From assembly GCF_020463795.1 (NCBI RefSeq), contig NZ_CP080025.1, forward strand, positions 871,001 through 935,000: a stretch of DNA of 64,000 nucleotides, written 5' to 3'. The translations under genes were made by a program, and so were the position numbers. A model generated the notes under the pieces. That model was not told the DNA's origin and ran no database searches. It saw only the letters and a program-made list of their open reading frames with translations. The stretch comes from Echinicola marina (lineage in GTDB: Bacteria > Bacteroidota > Bacteroidia > Cytophagales > Cyclobacteriaceae). Shown here piece after piece: positions 27,084-36,647 of the stretch. How positions within the stretch are numbered: the first letter of the stretch is position 1; each line of letters begins with the position of its first letter.

Positions 27084-27824
27084 ATGGCAGATTTTTTGAG
27101 TGATATTAGAGACATCCTTTTTTTGGACATAGAAACCGTGTCCGGAACAGCTTCCTTACAGGAACTTCCAGACAGACTAAAAGAAGAATGGCTGAAAAAA
27201 TCTTCTTTTCTGGAAACAAAGGAAGATATGACTTCTGAAAAATGCTACTTCGAAAAAGCAGGGATTTATGCAGAATTTGGTAAAGTTGCCTGTATAGGCA
27301 TGGGCTATTTCCTGTATGATCCTGAACAAGAACAACTTCAATTCAGAACCAAGTCCATTGCGGAGGAGCTTGAGCATGATACACTACTGAACTTTAGGGA
27401 AATCCTGGAAAAAAAGCAGTGGACCTTATGCGCTCACAATGGCAAGGAGTTTGACTTTCCTTACCTTTGCAGGAGAATGCTGGTGAACCGAATCCCCCTT
27501 CCTGATGTTCTTCAAATGGCCGGTAAAAAGCCTTGGGAGATACATCACCTGGACACCTTGGAACTTTGGAAATTCGGAGATTACAAACACTACACCCGCT
27601 TAGAACTATTAGCTACGCTATTTGACATACCAAGCTCTAAAGACGATATCAATGGAGCTGAAGTCAATATGTATTATTATCACCATGACGACCTGTCAAG
27701 TATCAGAAAATATTGCTTAAAAGATGTAGAGGTTACCGCAAGAATATATTTAGCATACCAAGGCTTACCAAGTCAAATGGATATAAAAATCATCAACTTG
27801 GATGAAAATCAGAAAATCAATTGA
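27084..27824 (+). CDS. Predicted 3'-5' exonuclease, PolB-like RNase H fold
   Basis: 246 residues. DEDDy-type exonuclease motifs are visible: DIET (ExoI) at the N-terminus in ILFLDIETVSG, NGKEFDFPYL (ExoII) near 130-140, and YCLKDVEVTARIYLAY (ExoIII) near 208-223. This matches the DNA_pol_B_exo2 group, which has no polymerase domain. It should act on DNA 3' ends in the cytoplasm, perhaps in repair. A preceding hypothetical gene is 6 bases away. Confidence 0.85.
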   Translation: MADFLSDIRDILFLDIETVSGTASLQELPDRLKEEWLKKSSFLETKEDMTSEKCYFEKAGIYAEFGKVACIGMGYFLYDPEQEQLQFRTKSIAEELEHDTLLNFREILEKKQWTLCAHNGKEFDFPYLCRRMLVNRIPLPDVLQMAGKKPWEIHHLDTLELWKFGDYKHYTRLELLATLFDIPSSKDDINGAEVNMYYYHHDDLSSIRKYCLKDVEVTARIYLAYQGLPSQMDIKIINLDENQKIN

Positions 27825-27983
27825 TAAGTTTTGAGTTACTTTGTAAACCCTTTCAGTTTTTTAATAGTATTATTAAAGAAACTGCGGCTAGCCTGACAAA
27901 AGCATGAAAACCAATCACCCAAAACCCACACATTTTAAAAAAATCAGCAGCACGCAGGCTGCAACAGAAAACATTAAATTTTT

Positions 27984-30158
27984 ATGAGCAAAAGATCAAA
28001 AAAACATTCACGAGGAAAAAAGCAAGGAAGCAAGCAAATGAATTCTGCCCAATTGGCAGAACGTATCCTGAACTTTTTGGACAACCATTATGGAGAAGAA
28101 TATTCCTCAAAGCAGATCATTAAGAAACTAGCCATCAGGGATGCCGTCACCAAAGGTGGCGTAGAGCCCGTGTTGAATAAATTAGTTGCAGGAGGTTCTG
28201 TTTCTAAGAACCCAAGGAATCACTACTCCTCCACAAAGGAACCCGATTTTATTGAAGGTACCGTGGATTATGTCAATCCCCGTTTTGCTTTCATCGTTCC
28301 TGACAATAAAGGGGAGCACGAAGAGGACATCTTAGTGAAAGCCGGAGACATGAAAAATGCCTTGGATGATGATAAGGTGAGGGTAATGGTTTACCCGAAT
28401 AAACGCCATGGCCAAAAACGTGAGGGCAAAGTACTGGAAATCGTAAAAAGGGCGCGTGAAGAGTTTGTGGGAAAAGTGGAAATCTCTCCAAGATTTGCTT
28501 TTGTAGTGCCCGATTTCAAGAAGATGCACCATGATATCTTCATCAAGAAAAGTGACCTCAACGGTGCTGAGCACAACCAAAAGGTAGTGGTAAAAATGAC
28601 TGAATGGAGGGAAGAAGACAAAAACCCAACAGGTATTGTCACACAAGTACTGGGAAAAGCGGGGGACCATGAAGTGGAAATCCACTCCATTATGGCTGAG
28701 TTTGGTCTTCCATTTGAATACCCCGAGGAAGTGGAAGCTGCAGCAGAAGCCATCCCTGAAAACATCTCCAAATCTGAGATCAAGCTTAGAAAGGACTTTA
28801 GGGAGGTAACCACCTTTACCATTGACCCAGTGGATGCCAAAGATTTTGATGATGCCATCTCCTACAGGCCTTTGGAAAATGGAAACATTGAGCTGGGAGT
28901 GCACATAGCAGACGTCACTCACTATGTAAAACCAAAGACACTTTTGGAAAAAGAAGCTTATGACAGGGCCACTTCTGTTTACTTGGTAGACAGGACCATC
29001 CCCATGCTACCTGAAAGACTGAGCAATGGACTTTGTTCCCTTAGACCAAATGAAGATAAACTGACCTTTTCCTGTGTTTTTGAAATCAACCAAAACGGTG
29101 ATATTCTTGATCAATGGATTGGAAGAACCATTATTCATTCTGATAGGAGATTCGCCTATGAAGAAGCCCAGGAAAACATTGACAAACAGTCCGGAGATTT
29201 CTTTGAAGAGCTCACCCTTTTGAACAATATTGCCAAAAAGGTTAGAAAAAGGCGTTTTACCCATGGCGCTATAAACTTTGAGACAGTAGAAGTAAAATTC
29301 AACCTGGATGAGAAAGGAACTCCTCTGGGACTTATCATCAAAGAACGAAAGGACATCCACAAGATGATCGAGGAATACATGCTCCTGGCCAATAAGGCAG
29401 TAGCAGAATTTATTTTCAAAAAGAACAAAGGCAAAGACACCTTCGTTTACCGTACTCACGACCACCCTGATCTGGAGCGTTTGGAGACCTTCGCCAATTT
29501 TGCCAAAAAATTTGGTCATCAACTTACCATTGGAGATGAAAGCAATGTTTCTTCGACATTGAACAAGCTGATGAAGGAAATCGAAGGAAAGCCTGAACAA
29601 AACCTTTTAGAGCAATTGGCCATCAGAAGCATGGCAAAAGCCAGGTACACTACTGAACCCAAAGGCCACTTTGGATTGGCCTTTATGCATTATACCCATT
29701 TCACCTCCCCTATCAGGAGATATCCTGACATGATGGTACATCGCTTATTACAGCACTATCTGGATGGTGGAAAGTCACCAGACCATGAAGAATGGGAAAA
29801 CAAATGTATCCATTCCTCTGAAAGGGAAAAAAGGGCTTCAGATGCCGAAAGGGCCTCTATTAAATACAAGCAAGTAGAGTTTATGTCCCTGGCCGAAGAC
29901 AAAGCTTATGGGGGAATTATTTCAGGAGTCACAGAATGGGGTATCTTTGTGGAAATTACCGAGACCAAGTGTGAGGGCATGATTCGTCTGCAAGATTTGC
30001 GTGATGATTATTATGAATTTGATGAGAAGAACATGCGTCTTATCGGCTCAAAAAACAAAAAAATGATCACTTTGGGAGACCAAGTGAAGGTCCGTGTCAC
30101 CAACACGGATATTGATAGAAGAACCATAGATTTGGAATTTGCAGATGACAACGATTAA
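27984..30158 (+). CDS. rnr: Ribonuclease R
   Basis: Processive 3'-5' exoribonuclease that degrades structured RNA, 724 residues. A basic N-terminus (KRSKKHSRGKKQGSKQ) and a winged-helix-like segment (about 20-80) precede two cold-shock domains (FAFIVPDNKGEHEEDILV and FAFVVPDFKKMHHDIFI). The RNB catalytic core holds TIDPVDAKDFDDAISY with its Asp cluster and ends in FTSPIRRYPDMMVHRLL. A C-terminal S1 domain (YGGIISGVTEWGIFVEI) completes the standard order. The last 14 bases overlap the polyprenyl synthase gene. Confidence 0.96.
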   Translation: MSKRSKKHSRGKKQGSKQMNSAQLAERILNFLDNHYGEEYSSKQIIKKLAIRDAVTKGGVEPVLNKLVAGGSVSKNPRNHYSSTKEPDFIEGTVDYVNPRFAFIVPDNKGEHEEDILVKAGDMKNALDDDKVRVMVYPNKRHGQKREGKVLEIVKRAREEFVGKVEISPRFAFVVPDFKKMHHDIFIKKSDLNGAEHNQKVVVKMTEWREEDKNPTGIVTQVLGKAGDHEVEIHSIMAEFGLPFEYPEEVEAAAEAIPENISKSEIKLRKDFREVTTFTIDPVDAKDFDDAISYRPLENGNIELGVHIADVTHYVKPKTLLEKEAYDRATSVYLVDRTIPMLPERLSNGLCSLRPNEDKLTFSCVFEINQNGDILDQWIGRTIIHSDRRFAYEEAQENIDKQSGDFFEELTLLNNIAKKVRKRRFTHGAINFETVEVKFNLDEKGTPLGLIIKERKDIHKMIEEYMLLANKAVAEFIFKKNKGKDTFVYRTHDHPDLERLETFANFAKKFGHQLTIGDESNVSSTLNKLMKEIEGKPEQNLLEQLAIRSMAKARYTTEPKGHFGLAFMHYTHFTSPIRRYPDMMVHRLLQHYLDGGKSPDHEEWENKCIHSSEREKRASDAERASIKYKQVEFMSLAEDKAYGGIISGVTEWGIFVEITETKCEGMIRLQDLRDDYYEFDEKNMRLIGSKNKKMITLGDQVKVRVTNTDIDRRTIDLEFADDND

Positions 30159-31137
30159 AACCGATTTGACTAAAGAGATACTGGTAAAACTGGAAGAACA
30201 TTTACAGGCTTTTTCCTATGGAGCCTCCCCTAAAGAGCTTTATGAACCTATCACCTATATTATGGGCTTAGGGGGAAAACGTATCAGACCTTTATTGGCT
30301 TTACTTGCTTATTCCCTATATAAAGAAGACTATGAAAATGCCTTAACTCCTGCCATGGCGGTGGAAGTATTTCACAACTTCACCTTAATGCACGATGACA
30401 TCATGGACGAAGCCCCTATTAGAAGAGGCAAGACCACTGTTCATGAAAAATGGAACACCAATACCGCCATTCTTTCAGGTGATGTCATGCTGGTAAAAGC
30501 CTATGAAATCTTAGCGGATGTACCTGCAGATAAGTTGGGAGAATGTCTTAGGCTGTTCAACAAAACCGCTAGAGAAGTTTGTGAAGGTCAGCAGCGAGAC
30601 ATGAACTTTGAAACCATGGATGAAGTGGCCGAAGCAGCATACCTTGAAATGATCCGTCAAAAAACCGCGGTACTTTTGGGCTTTGCTTTACAATTTGGAG
30701 CCATACTGGCCGGTGCGTCCAAAGAAGACGGCCAGCACCTCTATGATTTTGGTGTGAATATTGGCATTGGATTCCAACTCAAGGACGACTTGCTGGACGT
30801 CTATGCGGACAAAGCTAAATTTGGTAAGCAAGTGGGAGGAGATATCATTGCCAATAAGAAAACCTTCCTTTTGATCAAAGCCAAAGAATTGGCTCAGGGA
30901 GACGATAAAAAGCGGCTGGACGAATGGCTTTCTAAAACAGTTTTTGAAAAAGAACAAAAGGTAAAAGAAGTAACTGCACTCTATGACAAATTGGGAATCA
31001 AAGCTATAGCCGAGACTAAAATGACCTCCTATTTTGACCTAGGCTTCGCCCAATTAGATGATCTTAATATTTCAAATAAGGAAATGTTGGCGGCCTTAAA
31101 AGGCCTTACCCAAGACCTTATAGATCGGGAACAATAA
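30145..31137 (+). CDS. Trans-prenyl diphosphate synthase (isoprenoid chain elongation)
   Basis: Condenses isopentenyl diphosphate with allylic diphosphates. The ATG at 30145 gives 330 residues; a TTG at 30139 is in frame too. Motifs are GGKRIRPLL, the first Asp-rich motif HDDIMDEAPIRRG and the second QLKDDLLDVYAD. The residue five before the first DD is Phe, which in family logic favours a shorter (C15-C20) product, though many Bacteroidota homologues are labelled long-chain. The start lies inside the end of rnr, so translation is probably coupled. The rhomboid gene follows 35 bases later. Confidence 0.92.
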   Translation: MTTIKTDLTKEILVKLEEHLQAFSYGASPKELYEPITYIMGLGGKRIRPLLALLAYSLYKEDYENALTPAMAVEVFHNFTLMHDDIMDEAPIRRGKTTVHEKWNTNTAILSGDVMLVKAYEILADVPADKLGECLRLFNKTAREVCEGQQRDMNFETMDEVAEAAYLEMIRQKTAVLLGFALQFGAILAGASKEDGQHLYDFGVNIGIGFQLKDDLLDVYADKAKFGKQVGGDIIANKKTFLLIKAKELAQGDDKKRLDEWLSKTVFEKEQKVKEVTALYDKLGIKAIAETKMTSYFDLGFAQLDDLNISNKEMLAALKGLTQDLIDREQ

Positions 31138-31172
31138 ATCCCGATCTTATTTTTGTCCTTAATCATATTATA

Positions 31173-31802
31173 ATGGAATTGTCTGCCACTATATTCATCA
31201 TCATAATAACTGTCTTGATTTCTTATTACGCATGGAAAAAACCTGCTTTTCTTAGTAGAAGCATGTTCAATCCTTACCTAATAAGTCAAAGTAAGCAATT
31301 TGACCGTTTCCTTTTCTCAGGATTTATCCATAAAGATGGCATCCACCTATTATTCAATATGATCACCTTCTTTTATTTTGGAGGTCTGGTGGAACAATAC
31401 CTGACTTATAGATTTGGCCTTATGACTGGTATCATGATTTTTGCGTTATTCTACTTGGCTGCCATTGCTATAGCTGATATTCCTACCTACCTGAAACAGA
31501 AAAACAATCCCCATTATCAAGCTTTAGGCGCTTCGGGCGGAACTGCAGCGGCAGTTTTTGCCAGTATCGTGCTTGTGCCCATGTCAGACATTTGCATTTT
31601 TGGCATCTTATGCTTACCAGGCTTTATCCTAGGCGGTATATTCTTGGCCTATTCTTATATTAAAAGCAAACAGGATAATGACAGCATTAACCATGATGCC
31701 CACCTTTATGGGGCCTTGTTTGGTATTGCCTTTATCCTCATTCTATCCCCCAGCAGTGCTGTGCATTTTATAGACCAAGTCAAAAACTACCGATTGTTTT
31801 AG
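31173..31802 (+). CDS. Rhomboid-family intramembrane serine protease
   Basis: 209 residues, about six transmembrane helices. Rhomboid signatures: GIHLLFNMITFFYFG near 55-70, the nucleophile Ser121 in LGASGGTAAA and the catalytic His177 in HDAHLYGALFG. The Ser/His dyad is intact. It cleaves substrate helices inside the inner membrane; the substrate is not predictable. It follows the prenyl synthase gene closely and is closed by a terminator. Confidence 0.92.
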   Translation: MELSATIFIIIITVLISYYAWKKPAFLSRSMFNPYLISQSKQFDRFLFSGFIHKDGIHLLFNMITFFYFGGLVEQYLTYRFGLMTGIMIFALFYLAAIAIADIPTYLKQKNNPHYQALGASGGTAAAVFASIVLVPMSDICIFGILCLPGFILGGIFLAYSYIKSKQDNDSINHDAHLYGALFGIAFILILSPSSAVHFIDQVKNYRLF

Positions 31803-31824
31803 AGTACTTATATTATATATAAAA

Positions 31825-31854
31825 AAATCCAGTGGGCAATCCACTGGATTTTTC
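31825..31854 (+). terminator. Intrinsic terminator after the rhomboid gene
   Basis: Stem AAATCCAGTGG (31825-31835) with CCACTGGATTT (31841-31851), a 5-base loop GCAAT, A-run before and T-run after. It ends the rnr - prenyl synthase - rhomboid unit. Confidence 0.9.
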
Positions 31855-31865
31855 TTGGTAAAATA

Positions 31866-32043
31866 GGTTCAACCCGCTTTATGCATTTGGAATCGTTATG
31901 AGAACTGAAACTACAAGAAAATCAGGCTGTTTGGAGATTGAATCATAGCATCGCTATGGTGAAATCGAAAACAGCAGCGAAGCGGCTGATTTTAAAGTAG
32001 TTTCAGGTCGTAATAGATAGGCTAATGCAGAATGCGGGTTCAA
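31866..32043. repeat. Long imperfect palindrome (about 178 bp)
   Basis: The two halves pair along nearly their whole length. CATAGC (31944-31949) and GCTATG (31953-31958) form the tip. Further out, AAAATCAG pairs with CTGATTTT, CTGAAACTAC with GTAGTTTCAG, TGCATT with AATGCA, and AACCCGC with GCGGGTT near the ends. The centre is about 31951-31955. It lies between two convergent genes and is distinct from the classical terminator just before it. It may be a dispersed palindromic element or a stable RNA hairpin. Confidence 0.8.
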
Positions 32044-32052
32044 TAATTATAA

Positions 32053-33099
32053 TTAACTTAACTTATAATGCTCCTTAGGCTGGCTCTTCAAGATTTTCAC
32101 TGCTGATTCTGCCGTGATATCTCTCTGAGGATTAGCCAGCATTTCATAGCCCACCATAAATTTCTTTACGGTCGCTGAACGCAATAAAGGTGGATAGAAA
32201 ACCATATGTAAATCCCATTCTGGATGCTCTTTACCATCGGTTGGTGCTTGATGGATTCCAGCAGAATAAGGGAAAGACACCTTAAATACATTATCATACA
32301 TGATGGTCAATTGCCTATAAGCATCTGCCAACGCTTCTCTTTGGGAAGCATTCATCTCTGCCAAAGAGGCAATATGGGATTTTGGTGCAATCATCGCTTC
32401 AAAGGGCCAAACCGCCCAGAATGGCACCATTCCCACAAAATATTCATTTTCAAAAAGAATACGTTCACCCTTTTTCAGTTCTTCCTGAATATAATCTACG
32501 ACCATACTCTTGCCGTATTTCCCATAATACTCGGCAAATTTATGCTGCTTTTTAGATGGTTCGACTGGTATTGATTCCTGAGCCCAAATCTGACCATGTG
32601 GGTGAGGATTGGAGCAGCCCATCACAGAACCTTTATTTTCAAAAATCTGCACATAATTGATAAAGTCCTTTTCTCCTAGCTCCTCATACTCCTTTTTCCA
32701 AAGTTCTACCACTTTGGTAATGGCATCCACATCCAATTCAGGAATGGTCAAGTCATGGCGAGGGGAAAAACAAATTACTTTACAAATCCCTTTCTCACTT
32801 TTGGCCTTAAAGAACTCTCCTTCGGACATTTCTCCCTCAGGTATATCAGCCGTCAAAGCACCAAAATCATTCTGAAAAACAAAGCTACCCTTATAGTTAG
32901 GGTTTTGTTCTCCATTCACCCTGGTATTGGTAGGACAAAGGTAACAGCTCTCATCATAACTTAATTTCTGGTCTTCAGCGGTACTCTCCTCCTGCCCCTG
33001 CCAAGGGCGTTTTCCTCGGTGTGGTGAAACCTGTAGCCAATCTCCAGTAAATGGATTATATCTTCTGTGACTGTGGTCTTCAAAATTAAAATCAGACAT
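32053..33099 (-). CDS. galT: Galactose-1-phosphate uridylyltransferase
   Basis: Leloir pathway enzyme that exchanges UMP between UDP-glucose and galactose-1-phosphate. 348 residues. Visible are RRYNPFTGDWLQVSPHRGKRPW at the N-terminus, a metal-binding CYLCP motif near 51-55, the catalytic NPHPHGQIW triad region near 165-173, and C-terminal HQAPTDGKEHPEWDLHMVFYPP. It is the last gene of a regulator - galM - galK - galT cluster and starts 72 bases after galK. The palindrome at 31866-32043 lies directly downstream. Confidence 0.95.
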   Translation of the reverse strand: MSDFNFEDHSHRRYNPFTGDWLQVSPHRGKRPWQGQEESTAEDQKLSYDESCYLCPTNTRVNGEQNPNYKGSFVFQNDFGALTADIPEGEMSEGEFFKAKSEKGICKVICFSPRHDLTIPELDVDAITKVVELWKKEYEELGEKDFINYVQIFENKGSVMGCSNPHPHGQIWAQESIPVEPSKKQHKFAEYYGKYGKSMVVDYIQEELKKGERILFENEYFVGMVPFWAVWPFEAMIAPKSHIASLAEMNASQREALADAYRQLTIMYDNVFKVSFPYSAGIHQAPTDGKEHPEWDLHMVFYPPLLRSATVKKFMVGYEMLANPQRDITAESAVKILKSQPKEHYKLS

Positions 33100-33171
33100 A
33101 ATTTGTTTTAGGTATTAATAGGTTTGATAGTTTTTCTTTAGCAATTAATGTAAAACTTTATATGCCAAACA

Positions 33172-34329
33172 TTAGGCATTAGCCACTACACGGGTTCCAT
33201 CAGTAACATTGACCTCGTAGATTTTCAATTCTTTGCCAAAAGCCTCCTGATAAGCTGTAGCTATCTCTTTCTCAAAAACCTCCTTCTCAGACTTCTCTAC
33301 CAAATTAATGGTACAGCCTCCAAAACCACCTCCCATCATTCTGGCACCAGCCACACTTTTACTTGATTTTGAAAAGCCTGCCAGAAAATCTAATTCCTTA
33401 CAGCTTACCTCATACATTTTGGAAAGTCCATCATGGGAACCATACATTTGCTGGCCAAAACCTTTGATATCCCCCTTCTCCAACAGCTCGCAACCTTTCA
33501 GCAAGCGCTCATTCTCCTCAATAACATATTTACTGCGCGTATATACCAGCTCACTCATATCTTCCTTGGCTTCATCAAGCATATCCAAACTCACATCTCG
33601 CAAGCTATTCACCTCTGCATGGTGCTTTTGCACAGCCTCAACACCTTCCTGACATTCTCTTCTACGATCATTATAGGCTGAATCTGCTAGCGAATGTTTT
33701 ACTTGGGTATCGCAAAGGATGATTTGATAATCGCCTAAGTCGATTGGAAAATAACTGTACTCTAATGACCTACAATCCAAGCGGATAGCATGGTTATCCT
33801 TGCCCATCATAGAAGCAAACTGATCCATTATACCACATTGAACACCAGCAAATTCATGCTCTGCCTTCTGGGCAAACTTCAACATGTCCATGCGTTCCAG
33901 GTTCAAACCAAATAGTTCTGAAAGGGCAAGGCAGACACCATTTTCTACTGCTGCAGATGAAGACAGACCGGCACCTACCGGAACATCCCCACCAAACACC
34001 AAGTCAAAACCCTCCAGTTCATATCCAGCTTGTTGTAACTGGGCCACAACACCCATCACATAGTTGCCCCAGCCACCTTGCATTCGTTCAAAATCATCCA
34101 AATCGAAGCTCAATGACTCCTGGAAATCATAAGAAAACAAATGGCACTCTCTGGAATCGTTCTTCGCCACTGCAATGACAATCTCCTTGTCGATGGCCGC
34201 AGGCAATACAAATCCCTCGTTATAATCTGTATGTTCTCCGATCAGATTGATCCTTCCCGGAGATTTTACGACAATAGCTTCCTTGTCAAAAAGTTCAGTG
34301 AACTTTGACGCAATGATTTTAGGGTTCAT
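33172..34329 (-). CDS. galK: Galactokinase
   Basis: Phosphorylates alpha-D-galactose at C1 with ATP, entry step of the Leloir pathway. 385 residues, GHMP kinase fold. Motifs are the galactokinase signature GRINLIGEHTDYNEGFVLP (about 24-42), the ATP loop VPVGAGLSSSAAVE (about 111-124), and the C-terminal GHMP segment GARMMGGGFGGCTINLV. The gene starts 20 bases after galM and precedes galT, all on the minus strand, consistent with one operon under the LacI-type regulator. Confidence 0.97.
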   Translation of the reverse strand: MNPKIIASKFTELFDKEAIVVKSPGRINLIGEHTDYNEGFVLPAAIDKEIVIAVAKNDSRECHLFSYDFQESLSFDLDDFERMQGGWGNYVMGVVAQLQQAGYELEGFDLVFGGDVPVGAGLSSSAAVENGVCLALSELFGLNLERMDMLKFAQKAEHEFAGVQCGIMDQFASMMGKDNHAIRLDCRSLEYSYFPIDLGDYQIILCDTQVKHSLADSAYNDRRRECQEGVEAVQKHHAEVNSLRDVSLDMLDEAKEDMSELVYTRSKYVIEENERLLKGCELLEKGDIKGFGQQMYGSHDGLSKMYEVSCKELDFLAGFSKSSKSVAGARMMGGGFGGCTINLVEKSEKEVFEKEIATAYQEAFGKELKIYEVNVTDGTRVVANA

Positions 34330-34349
34330 AAATTAATATCCTTAATTGA

Positions 34350-35408
34350 TTATTTTATTACTGAAAACTTTAGGGAAGTGTAACTGGCAAATTTCTCCCC
34401 AGGCTGCAATTCCACACTTGGAAAGTGTGCGTGATTGGGAGAATCCGGGAAATGTTGAGTTTCTAGAGCAATCCCCCCATATTGAGGATAATACACTCCC
34501 TTTCCTTTTACCGTGCCATCAAAATAGTTGGCGGTATAAAGCTGAATCCCCGGCTCTGAACTCTCCAGTTCCAATTTAATTCCTGAGCCTTGCTCAGAAA
34601 GCTCCAAGCTGGGCTGTTCTTTATCAAAAACCACAGTCTGATCCAGCCCATTTCCAATAAGTGTTTGTGGATGATCTGAAAACACTCCTTCTTTTACTTT
34701 TCTTGTTTTGAGAAAATCAAATGGAGTATTTTTTACAGACAAAATCTCTCCCGTTGGAATACTGCCTTCCCTGACTGAAACATAAAAAGGCGCATTGACT
34801 TTCAGATCATGCTCCAATATGGTCTTTGAAAAATCCCCAGACAAATTAAAATAACTGTGATTGGTAAGATTAACGACTGTAGCTTTATCCGTTTCAGCGG
34901 CATAACTGATCAGAAGTCTGTTATCATCACCTAAGGTAAAAGTCACCTCTACCTTTAAATTACCGGGATAATTTTCTTCTCCATCAGGACTCAAATAAGA
35001 GAACTTTACACCACTTGGAATTTCCTCTGCAGTCCAAATTTTCTTGTCAAACCCTTCCTTTCCCCCATGCAGGTGATGGCCTCCCTTAGAGTTATCCACC
35101 TCGTAGTTTTCCCCCCTCAACTTAAACTTCCCTCCATCTATCCTGTTACAAACTCTCCCTACTGTAGCTCCCATATAAGAATAGGCCTTCATATACCCTT
35201 CGCTTTGATATCCTTCAAATGTATCAAAGCCCAAAACAACATCCGTATCCTTACCATTACGATCTGGAACGATTAGATGGGTAAGTGTCACCCCATAATT
35301 GGTGATACTTGCTTTCATTCCATTTTTGTTGCTCAGGGTAAATAACCATATTTCTTTACCTGAGGAAGTTTGACCAAACAAGGTCTTTTCTGTTTTAATT
35401 GAATTCAT
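34350..35408 (-). CDS. galM: Aldose 1-epimerase (galactose mutarotase)
   Basis: Interconverts alpha and beta anomers of galactose so that galactokinase can act. 352 residues. Visible are TNYGVTLTHLIVPDRNGK, the GRVCNRIDGGKFKL segment, the conserved NLTNHSYFNLSG with its catalytic His, and GIALETQHFPDSPNHAHFPS with the general-base Glu. No signal peptide is seen, so it is cytoplasmic, unlike some Bacteroidota mutarotases. It is first of galM-galK-galT; the likely operator lies 115 bases upstream. Confidence 0.94.
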   Translation of the reverse strand: MNSIKTEKTLFGQTSSGKEIWLFTLSNKNGMKASITNYGVTLTHLIVPDRNGKDTDVVLGFDTFEGYQSEGYMKAYSYMGATVGRVCNRIDGGKFKLRGENYEVDNSKGGHHLHGGKEGFDKKIWTAEEIPSGVKFSYLSPDGEENYPGNLKVEVTFTLGDDNRLLISYAAETDKATVVNLTNHSYFNLSGDFSKTILEHDLKVNAPFYVSVREGSIPTGEILSVKNTPFDFLKTRKVKEGVFSDHPQTLIGNGLDQTVVFDKEQPSLELSEQGSGIKLELESSEPGIQLYTANYFDGTVKGKGVYYPQYGGIALETQHFPDSPNHAHFPSVELQPGEKFASYTSLKFSVIK

Positions 35409-35522
35409 AGGAAGTTAAATAGTTGGTTATCCCGGGTTGGTTTGACATCAATTTGAATTTTCACACCAAATTAATGGATAAAAAAATGTTATACAGGCTT
35501 TGTCAGGGATATTTTGTAAGAA

Positions 35523-35540
35523 AACGTTTCCGAAAACGTT
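35523..35540. promoter_or_regulatory. Probable operator for the LacI-family regulator, upstream of galMKT
   Basis: Two AACGTT boxes (35523-35528 and 35535-35540) form a near-perfect 18-base palindrome of LacI-family type. It lies 12 bases after the regulator's stop codon and about 115 bases before the galM start. A box resembling the -7 element (CAAATTAA at 35467-35474, read TTaaTTTG on the minus strand) lies about 50 bases downstream. The position suggests control of the gal operon by the neighbouring regulator. Confidence 0.65.
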
Positions 35541-35552
35541 CTCAAGACATAT

Positions 35553-36569
35553 TTACTTTTGAGAAGAGCTTCTAACAACTAACTCTGTGTCTAAGACAAG
35601 ATCCATTGGCTCAAATGATGCTGGATCCGTCAACTGATCCAACAAATTAGTAGCAGCAATCTTCCCCATCTCATAAGCGGGCTGGTCTACTGTACTTAAA
35701 GAAGGCTCCAAAGCATCAGAAATCGGCATATTGGTAAAACCAACCAGTGCAATATCCTGGGGGATATTAATATTTTTGCTTTTCAGGTACTTCATCACAT
35801 CTATGGCCACTGGATCATTGATGGCAAAAATGGCGTCTGGTCTTTCCTTCAGATTCAATAATTGTCCTGTAAGCCGCTTATTCGTTTCTTCTGTAAGATC
35901 ACTGTAAACGATCAAATCCTTCTCTATGCTTTTACCACTCTCTGTCAAAGCCTGCACATAGCCTGCCATCCGCTTTTTACAGATATACATACCTTCAGGA
36001 CCAGAAATAAATGCTATGCGCTGACAACCCTGTTCCAATAAATGCTTGGTGACTTTATAAGCTCCTAAAGTATCATCCACTGTTACAGTAGACACCGGAA
36101 AACCTTCTGTAATCCTATCAAAAAGTACAAAGGGAATTTCTCTGTCGATTAGATTTTGAAGGTGCTCATAACTTTCTGTCTCCCTAGATAGAGAGATCAA
36201 AAGACCATCTACTCTTGTGGAAATCAAAGTTCTGATATCGGACTTTTCCTGCTCGAAATTTTCATTCGACTGACAGATCATTACATTATAGCCTCTTTTG
36301 TAAGCGGTATCCTGAATACCACTGATATTGGAGGCAAAAAAATGGGAGGCTAACTGCGGCACCACAATCCCTAAAGTCTTTGTCCGGTTTACCCTAAGGC
36401 TCTGCGCTACCACATTAGGGGTATAATTGAGCTCTTCAGCCATGGCCATGACCTTTTGCCGGGTTTCCAGTTTTATTTCTGGTGAATTGCGCAATGCTCG
36501 AGAAACCGTGGAAATACTGATTTTAAGCTTTAAGGCTATGTCCCTAATGGTAACTTGTCCCTTTTTCAT
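35553..36569 (-). CDS. LacI-family transcription regulator, probably of the gal operon
   Basis: 338 residues. The N-terminal helix-turn-helix (TIRDIALKLKISISTVSRAL) and hinge region are typical, followed by a periplasmic-binding-like sensor domain (LGIVVPQLASHFFASNISGI, FVLFDRITEGFPVSTVTVDD, DAIFAINDPVAIDVMKYLK). It lies directly upstream of galM on the same strand, with a LacI-type palindrome in between. Regulation of galMKT by galactose or a derivative is a strong inference from location. No second palindrome was seen before its own start. Confidence 0.93.
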   Translation of the reverse strand: MKKGQVTIRDIALKLKISISTVSRALRNSPEIKLETRQKVMAMAEELNYTPNVVAQSLRVNRTKTLGIVVPQLASHFFASNISGIQDTAYKRGYNVMICQSNENFEQEKSDIRTLISTRVDGLLISLSRETESYEHLQNLIDREIPFVLFDRITEGFPVSTVTVDDTLGAYKVTKHLLEQGCQRIAFISGPEGMYICKKRMAGYVQALTESGKSIEKDLIVYSDLTEETNKRLTGQLLNLKERPDAIFAINDPVAIDVMKYLKSKNINIPQDIALVGFTNMPISDALEPSLSTVDQPAYEMGKIAATNLLDQLTDPASFEPMDLVLDTELVVRSSSQK

Positions 36570-36647
36570 GATTTAATTGCTTAGTCAAAAAATGAATATA
36601 CATTTTTTGTTAGACAAGACCTATCCTTTTAGTCCCAGAGGAAGTTT

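Noticed and set aside
29007-29600. 197-residue minus-strand open frame
   Set aside because: Antisense inside the RNB core of rnr; shadow of a conserved gene.
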